Assembly (NCBI GenBank): GCA_038503075.1 | Contig: JBCAML010000002.1 | Coordinates: 186,001-250,000 of the forward strand | Length of the DNA: 64,000 nucleotides | Direction of reading: 5' to 3' | Source of the DNA: Gyromitra esculenta | Lineage: Eukaryota > Ascomycota > Pezizomycetes > Pezizales > Discinaceae | Shown here: piece by piece, positions 57,425-64,000 of the stretch | Numbering within the stretch: position 1 is the first letter of the stretch | Layout of the letters: each line of letters opens with the position of its first letter | The notes under the pieces: model-generated | What the model saw: only the letters and a program-made list of their open reading frames with translations | Told to the model about the DNA's origin: nothing | Databases searched by the model: none | Made by a program: the position numbers and the translations under genes

Positions 57425-58072
57425 TAACTTTGTCTTGATATATGTGTGGGCTGTGGTAAGTCTGTCCGGGCGTGTCGGGCGAATTCTATGGCGAGTGATG
57501 GTCTGTGACTAGCGTCTGGGCGCCGCTAGCATCGATTTTTATTTTTCTAAGCACTGAGCGAAAGTATGATGACTTGGACAAAGCATTTTTCGGTGTAATA
57601 TATTTGAGATCTGTTTACTCTTGATCACTAGAGATTTTTGTCTACCTAAAATTCTGTTCATCAAGGAACCCGATAAGATGCGCCAAACAAGCTATGGCTC
57701 TAGTGAGATAACGAAAGGTTTGGGCTTATTTCGGATATAAGCTTAGCTTTCCCAGACTACGATACAAGATACGTGTAGTAAAAGATTTCTGAAATTTACT
57801 AGAAATCCTTTCATCAGAGTCAATCCTATATAATTAGCTACAGTACCAGCTCTATTAGCCAGCAAAGAGGCACCCATACTAGAAAGCTACATTGCGTGTC
57901 TTCGTTTAATAAAAACATTGTGAACACAGAAATTAAGTCTACTAAATATGAAGAAACAAAACTTCCATATAAGACACCGTACGAATAACGAAGCCCCTTT
58001 ATACGCAACTCTGTCCATACTCCATAACTCCACAACTATAATAACCATAGCCTTCTTCTGGAATAAAACATT

Positions 58073-60204
58073 CTAAAACATCGCACCACCAATAACAAAC
58101 AGCCTTTCTTCCTCTTTCTTTACCCAAGCTACAATCGATGTTGCTCCTTTGGCTAGTGCACCCCTATCTGCACCCTGCCCCGCTACGCAATATAATTCAA
58201 ACGCCGGCGTTACCCAGCTCAGCGAGACCGAGGAGTTGCGGATGCAGTGGTGGACTTTGAGGTGTGCGTTTTTAGCGTGGACGGCCGAGTGGAGGCGTTG
58301 GTAAAGATTCATTAGTCGACGGCGCGTGATCACGGTGTAGAAGTGGGGTTCGAAGCTCGGCATCGTGAATTGCACGTTGGCCCGGGACTTGTATAGGAAA
58401 TGGCGGATCACGGTACTGGGAAGGACATCAGTTGTTGTGTACCGGCCCCGACTCACTGCGTCTTCGATGATCTTTACGGATCCGTTTTTCTCTAGTTGCT
58501 GTGGTTTTCCGGTTTTGATTAGTGTTTTGATCGAAATATAGGGAGATGGGTGGATGTACTTCTACAACAACTTTCTTTACTGCCCTCATCTCGAAAAATG
58601 CGTCCTTGTCCGCGCTGATTAATACAACCGCTATTTCCTTTCTAAAAAAGCAGATATATGCATGCAGAAATCCACGACTGTTAAACTTTGGTAGACAAAT
58701 TGGCGTCCAATGTTCTCCTCCATCACGAAACGTAGCTGCATTAAATAGCATTGAGAATAGTAATTGTAGATCTGGTGGATGAAGGCTATGTCTCTTTGGC
58801 CTTATAACAGAAACGAGACGCTCATCCGCTATTACGAGCCCATAGAGCAATAAAGGGGAACGTGATTTAAGAAGGAGCTGGTTAATCTTTTCTCGGTGGG
58901 ATTTGCGCATCTTCACGCATTCAAGTGCGGAGAGGAGGATTTGAGGAGAGCCCCGTGTCATGGCGTCGGAAAGGCCGTCAAGGAAGACTTCAGTTCCGCC
59001 AAGGAGACGACGGAGATCAAAGTTTCCGCGTGTGGAGAAGATTTTGTTGAGTTGGCTGAGGGTGAGAGTGGAGAGGACCTGCGTGTAGAGGGCATCAAGT
59101 TGGGCTCGGAGCTGGTAGAAAAATGTTAGACTTTAGGGTTCGATGAAGGTAAACTGAGAAGAGCGCAATACCTGTGAGTCCGACTCTCCCATCGACGATA
59201 TAGCAACTAGATAAAGGGGCCCTTCGGCGACAACAGCAAATCGGTGCTTTCCGGCGCTGAAGCACTTCAGAGTATCATCTCCATCTTGAAAGAATGAGAT
59301 GATTGCCTGTATGACACCCATATACCCAGAAACAACAGACTCGTCTCCGTATCTGCTGTAGACTGGTTTTCCAGCCGAAGACAAGATAAAGAAATGTTTC
59401 TTCCTTGCTCTCCACCTTGCAATCAATGCCTCTACTCCCATCAGTACTTCAGTCCCTTCTCCAAATCTTAGAAAGAATGGCCATACCTTCCTCCAATCCT
59501 TCCTCATCGCTGCTTTCATCCCACCCCTCATCCTCAATCTGCCCGTCCCCAAACCCGCCACTAGCTTGGTTCATCCGTGCCCTCATCCCTGAAAATCTCC
59601 CTTCGCTTTCGCTCAGTATTTCTCCTAGCATGCTCTCTACATCGTTGTCCCCCGTATTTAGAGTTGGCACCAGGCTAACTATGCTATTACTATCACTGAA
59701 TGACGGCGCAGCCGTCACACTTCCACTCCCATTAGCGGAAACACCATCTGTTTGTTGTGCATGGACTCCTTCGGGGAGTGAGATCGCAGTGGTAGCTTTC
59801 GCCTGTAGGCCAGGTGTGGACGCCCCACTGGAAGTCGCGGAGTGGATATTTTGGAGGGAAAGGAGAGAGGTGGCAGGTTTGAGAGAGGGGCGCGGGGGAA
59901 GAGGGGGCGGAAAGTAGTCTTCTTCGAGGGCTGTAAGGTCGGCGCCCTCAGAGATGGTGCTAGGAACAGGCTGGTAGGAAGATGCGCGGGGGGTGGAGAG
60001 CTCGTCGTCGCTCGGGGGTGAGGTCGTATCTGAGGGCGTTGGATCCTCAATCATGGGGTCTAGCGAGCCCCCATCCTGTAATGGGCTTGGAGGATCTTCC
60101 GCAGGAGGAGGGGCCGGGGATTCGGAGTTGGGGGGTCCGGGGGGTATCGAATCCATGATGGCGGGCACGCTGCCGGATCTCTCAAGAAAGCGGAATGCCG
60201 TCAT
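58073..60204 (-). CDS. MON1: Vacuolar fusion protein Mon1
   Basis: Minus-strand exons 60204-59487, 59431-59172, 59111-58560 and 58498-58073 give 651 aa with all phases matching. The N-terminal 240 residues are disordered and Pro/Ser/Glu-rich. The conserved body holds three longin-type domains: [20 protein letters not shown] and [13 protein letters not shown] (first), [18 protein letters not shown] leading into [20 protein letters not shown] (second), and [20 protein letters not shown], then [16 protein letters not shown] at the end (third). Mon1 with Ccz1 is the guanine-nucleotide exchange factor for Rab7/Ypt7 and drives endosome-to-vacuole maturation and autophagosome fusion. A second in-frame Met at 60156 (MDSIPPG) is also a plausible start. 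The gene lies 218 bp downstream of the GH35 gene on the same strand. Confidence 0.92.
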
Positions 60205-60422
60205 GCAGGAATCCAGCCGGCTAACAGGCTGCGATGGTTACCCGGATTTTCATAAAATATCACTCGCACACCGGGAGCGAAAGCTAGATAAGTTGAAGGA
60301 ATTCCGCAGTTCTCTATGAGACCAAGATACACCAAAGGCCCGAACGATAGGATCAATTTAGATTTTCATTTATCACATAATATTGTAGAATCTAGTCCAA
60401 AATATACACTCAGTGTCACATC

Positions 60423-63400
60423 TTATATCTCGTACTTCTTTCTCCCCGCAATGTACCCTGGGGTCAAGCCTTTACTCTCGACGGGCCCGTACCCGCTCTT
60501 AAACTATGGTAGGGTTAGAATCTTATGCTAAGGATTCTAAAGGGATAGAACTGGCGGGGAAACTTACAACACCTAGCGCACCGAGATAGAGTGTTGAGAA
60601 CTTAACTAGTACGTTACTTTGTCCCCAGAGCGCAATACTTCATCATTTCTAGAGTTAGTATGTAGGAGTGAGAATTAAAAGCAAGGAAGAGTAAGCGTAC
60701 GCAATGGTATTCTCTCCCTTTGGATGAATAATCCCAGGGAAAACCGGAAACATGGTCTGCGGCCCAATGTCGCTCACATATTTCCCGAACTGCCATCCAT
60801 TGACGAAAAGTTCTGCTCTGGCTGCACTTCCTTTCGTGATATTAAAAAAGAATCCTAGCGGTACATCCCAGCCATCCGGAAGATTAAGGCTAATAGTTGT
60901 TCTGTAGAACTTGACACCCGGACCTTGGAATCCCTCAAGTGGCGACCCCGTTTCCCATTTCGAATCGTCAAACCCTGAGAAATGGGCGCCGATTCGTTCC
61001 GCATAGAGACCATCCTCATTATATGGTGCCCTGATCACATCATCGTAATTTTCTTGACCTGCATTACCTTGGATCGTCCATGATGTGAAAGACACGCTAC
61101 CGGTCAAAGTTGCTGCACGAATCCCGCGTGGTTTCTTGGTTGAGTGGGGGGTCCCGAAAACTCCATTGTCGAGCTCATATCCCATACGGTCGGCGAGGAC
61201 TACAAGAACATTTTCGCCAGCATTGACAGTAACGTTTGAGAACGAATAAGTAGCCGCAATGAATCCAGCTGTATTGGTGTTGCCACCATGGTATCCTAGG
61301 AGAGCACCGTTGAGCCAGACTGAGTAGCCAAATGCTGTGCCGCCCCAAACTTCGAGGGAGGTCCCTGTAACAATGGATCCGTTCGTACTCTTTCCCGGGA
61401 AGCGGCCACGGTAGATGGTGTTGCCCTGAAGAAATTTAGTCTAGTTCACATGGGGGATTTGATAAAGGGGGACTTACAGTATGGTAGCCATACTCGCCGG
61501 CGTACAAGACAGGAAGTGTGGTTGGTGGCCAGTATTGATTCGTTGAGTTCATTTTGTCCGCTTTCACCCAGTTTGAGTCATCGTACTCAGGGTCTATCTC
61601 GGGCAATGAGTTGATGACTTTCCATTTTATGCTTGTGCTATTCAATGACGGGATCTGCAGTTTTGTCAGGTCTGGGCCGCTGAGGCTGGCTACGCGACTT
61701 CCGTATGCAGTTTTGCTCGTTGTAAGTTTCCCTCCATTCCAAGTGATTGAGGAGAACGTTGAGTTTGCAAACACTTCGAGCTTGATGTCCTTGCTAATGT
61801 CTCCAATAAGCTCGAGAGTACTGCCATTCACGGTAGCATTTCGAACGAGGTAAGGCCCGGATACTAAGACGTGTGACTCTGGTTGCTCATAGTAGGCTGT
61901 TTTGATTCCAGGTGCCCAGAATTGGTAGGCAGTTGGTCGGTCTGTGAGCAGGAACGTTGCTCCTGGTAGTTGGACAACTGTCAGCCCTGTAGCCTGAACA
62001 AATCGCAAAATCAAAGTTCCATTTCCGAATGCGTGAGTAACTGATCCAGCTCCGGTAACAGTGACATCTCCACTCGCCAATCCGGAGATGGCAATTTCTC
62101 CTCCCTGACCTGCACTGAGATAGAACAATACGACATCTTTCCTGTCCACTACAGTCCAGGTCGCAATCTCAGCAGTAGAGTACAAAATATTTGTCTTCCC
62201 AGCTTTGTAGTCCGTAGACAAAATCTTTGTTTGACGATGTTCCAACACTAGGGTCCCGTTCCCGCTTGGTAGAGTACGCTGGCCGAGACTTGTTGTGATA
62301 TTAATCGAAAACTGTTTCGTATCAACGCTATTCGTAACGGCACTACGTATAAAATAAAAGCCAGCATTTGCTACGGTATTACGCAGCTCGGTTACATAAA
62401 CGGCAGCATTAGTAGTGTAGGTTCTACTTGTACTATTGGCTACCTGGGGTGCATGGAGGAGAGCGGATGTGACACGGGTAAAGAGCCCGAGAAGCTTTGA
62501 CTCGTTGGCACGATCACGCAATAGTCGCCCTTCTGTAATACCACTTCCGTAGTCATATCTTGGATACAATCAGTGTATAAGTTTTTCCGATAAGATTTTG
62601 AGAACTCACGAGGAATAAACTCCCGGGTTTGCAACGTGGCCCCTGAATATCATTAGTCACGGTGTTGGCTTATGGACCCAATATAATTACATACCAGTTG
62701 CTACCTCCGAATGTCTTTTATACTATTAGTCTAGGTATTTTGATGGATAAGTAGCAAAGTCAATGGCATACCATATAGTAGGATTGCATATTGCTTCCTT
62801 GTGCAACATTATTTTTGTAGTAAACGTCGACAAACTCGGGGCTGGGCGAGGTTGTTAGCATGAGAATCACAAATTCACACAAGTAAAGCCTACCCCACCA
62901 TCTCCGCGCATTTCTCATAACCTGGGCCCTACGCAAATTAATCCAGATTAGCATATCTCCATAAATAATAAGTATATTTCACTATACATACTGCCCAAGG
63001 GTCGAAAGCTCCTCCCTGAAACTCTGGCATAAATGAAGGGCCATCATAATTAACTCCGGAGAAATGGGCGTAGTAGCCCGTGTCGATATTGAAATTTGCC
63101 TGAGGATTAGAACAATCAAATCCTCGGGGGTAACTATCAAGCCCATAGAGATCAAAAACACCGGGATAATTCTTGGGGCTCCATGAGCCACCCTGGACAT
63201 TTTTATTGACATCGTTATGAAAAGTAGGCACAACTATCCCTACTTCTCTGAAGGCAATAGATAGATCCTCCATATATTCCGTCGCCCCCGGAAAGGTACT
63301 ATAAACTATGATTAGCTGAAAAACCAAAAGTAAATAATATAAGCGAATTCACTCACTAAACTGAACCGCCACTCCTGTACTCGTTCTCGATCTGTGCCAA

Positions 63401-64000
63401 TATTACAGGGCCACCCTGAGTGATTTGGTTGCGTGCAATGATTGGTCCAATTTTTGAAATATAAGCTTTCCAGCCTGCTTTGTATAACGGATCACTTGTG
63501 CGAACTTCCAATGGTTGATTGATGAGCCATCTTCGGATACATTAGTAATTGATCTTTTCAATTGAATAAGATTCAAATACCCAGGAAGGCCACCTGCAGT
63601 GGTTTCAGCATGAAGGTACGGCCCAGGTCGAGCAATTACCCATAGCCCAGCTTTCTTCGCAGCATCGAATACAGGTTGCAGGTCATGAGCTCCGGTCTCG
63701 AAGTCGAAGGTGTCTGGCCTTGGCGAATGAAATCCCTGTAAAAGACCCAGTTAGCGCCAGTTGTGTCTAGAGATTCAATACATTGCCGTTTACCCAGTGG
63801 AAATAAATGGAGATGGCATTGAAGCCAGTTGCCCGGATCTTTTGGAATATATCTAGGTACAGCGATGGATTAGGAATTCGCCAATAATGAAACTCGCCTG
63901 AAAAGATAAACACTGGTTGGCCATTGACATGGAGGGAGGTTGCGTCCCTACAAATTTTAGTTACCGTGAGCCAATGGGGTGGTATAGTCATGCGACGGAG
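60423..64000 (-). CDS. lacA: Secreted beta-galactosidase, GH35 (5' end beyond window)
   Basis: Minus-strand exons in reading order: 63947-63794, 63735-63581, 63530-63357, 63298-62992, 62928-62894, 62841-62772, 62714-62695, 62642-62610, 62558-61478, 61425-60701, 60637-60568 and 60503-60423. All phases fit; the first exon(s) with the signal peptide lie past base 64000. Markers in order: [38 protein letters not shown] (acid/base Glu), DIYGLDSYP-like [14 protein letters not shown], and [12 protein letters not shown] (nucleophile Glu), then [21 protein letters not shown]. The large C-terminal part corresponds to the beta-sandwich domains, ending with a [14 protein letters not shown] block. GH35 enzymes release terminal beta-galactose from plant wall polysaccharides outside the cell. 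Three exons are very short (35, 20 and 33 nt). The final two introns are inferred from TACTAAC and splice motifs and from the family's C-terminus; without them the frame stops early at 60655. Confidence 0.9.

Larger units (their letters stand above)
55546..58072. other. Spacer with possible retroelement debris and a Pol III-like unit
   Basis: 2.5 kb. Minus-strand frames at 55630-55938 and 56010-56480 may be remnants of a Copia-type integrase region, but the match is weak. A structured Pol III-like unit lies at 57284-57424. The remainder shows nothing I can support. Confidence 0.45.

Noticed and set aside
1..64000. CRISPR arrays, prokaryotic operons, secondary-metabolite cluster
   Set aside because: No regularly spaced short repeats; spliceosomal introns throughout; no polyketide synthase, NRPS or terpene synthase gene.

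Overview
The window is nuclear DNA of a filamentous ascomycete (Pezizomycotina). Genes are split by short (about 50-155 nt) GT-AG introns with clear CTAAC/CTGAC-type branch points. The housekeeping genes are fungal (Arp4, Gup1, Sgs1-type RecQ helicase, eIF2-beta, Vma5, Swc6/Vps71, Mon1, secreted GH35 beta-galactosidase). Gene islands are separated by AT-richer spacers that hold decayed repeats. The class cannot be fixed from the sequence alone.

Layout. 1-4575: a decayed Tad/I-type LINE (endonuclease, reverse transcriptase, RNase H, 3' TAC tail) with several frameshifts and a foreign insert. 4576-8119: gene-poor, with a possible very short retroposon insertion flanked by 10-bp direct repeats. 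8120-9897: a secreted, membrane-anchored SGNH/CE2-like protein whose catalytic motifs look lost. 9898-13045: gene-poor, with one copy of a dispersed repeat. 13046-16004(-): a large helical-repeat, probably mitochondrial protein. 16910-18388(-): Arp4. 18882-21209: three tandem small paralogous genes of a family I do not recognise, sharing a Tyr/Trp-rich core with an invariant WHY tripeptide. 22466-24705(-): Gup1. 26294-27485(-): a coiled-coil protein tentatively like a kinetochore CENP-K/Sim4 subunit. 27486-32746: a 5-kb relic region with repeats. 32747-38262: a 1776-aa RecQ helicase. 39503-40118: a tandem duplication of a Pol III-like (A-box/B-box) unit with a hairpin kept by compensatory changes. 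40633-41271: a secreted Cys-rich protein. 41745-42616(-) and 54498-55545(+): two BTB/POZ paralogs. 43486-44835: eIF2-beta. 46441-47826(-): V-ATPase subunit C. 48034-48734: Swc6-like HIT zinc-finger protein. 49844-52951: F-box protein. 57284-57424: another Pol III-like structured unit. 58073-60204(-): Mon1. 60423->64000(-): beta-galactosidase, 5' end beyond the window, with three micro-exons.

The genes are not organised as a pathway or cluster. Functional links are loose: Arp4 and Swc6 both belong to SWR1-type chromatin remodelling, and Mon1 and Vma5 both serve the vacuole. The least explained and most interesting parts are the tandem trio of small paralogs (18.9-21.2 kb) and the duplicated tRNA-like RNA unit (39.5-40.1 kb). 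Exon boundaries were derived by hand from splice signals, reading-frame continuity and remembered family conservation; no database search was run.
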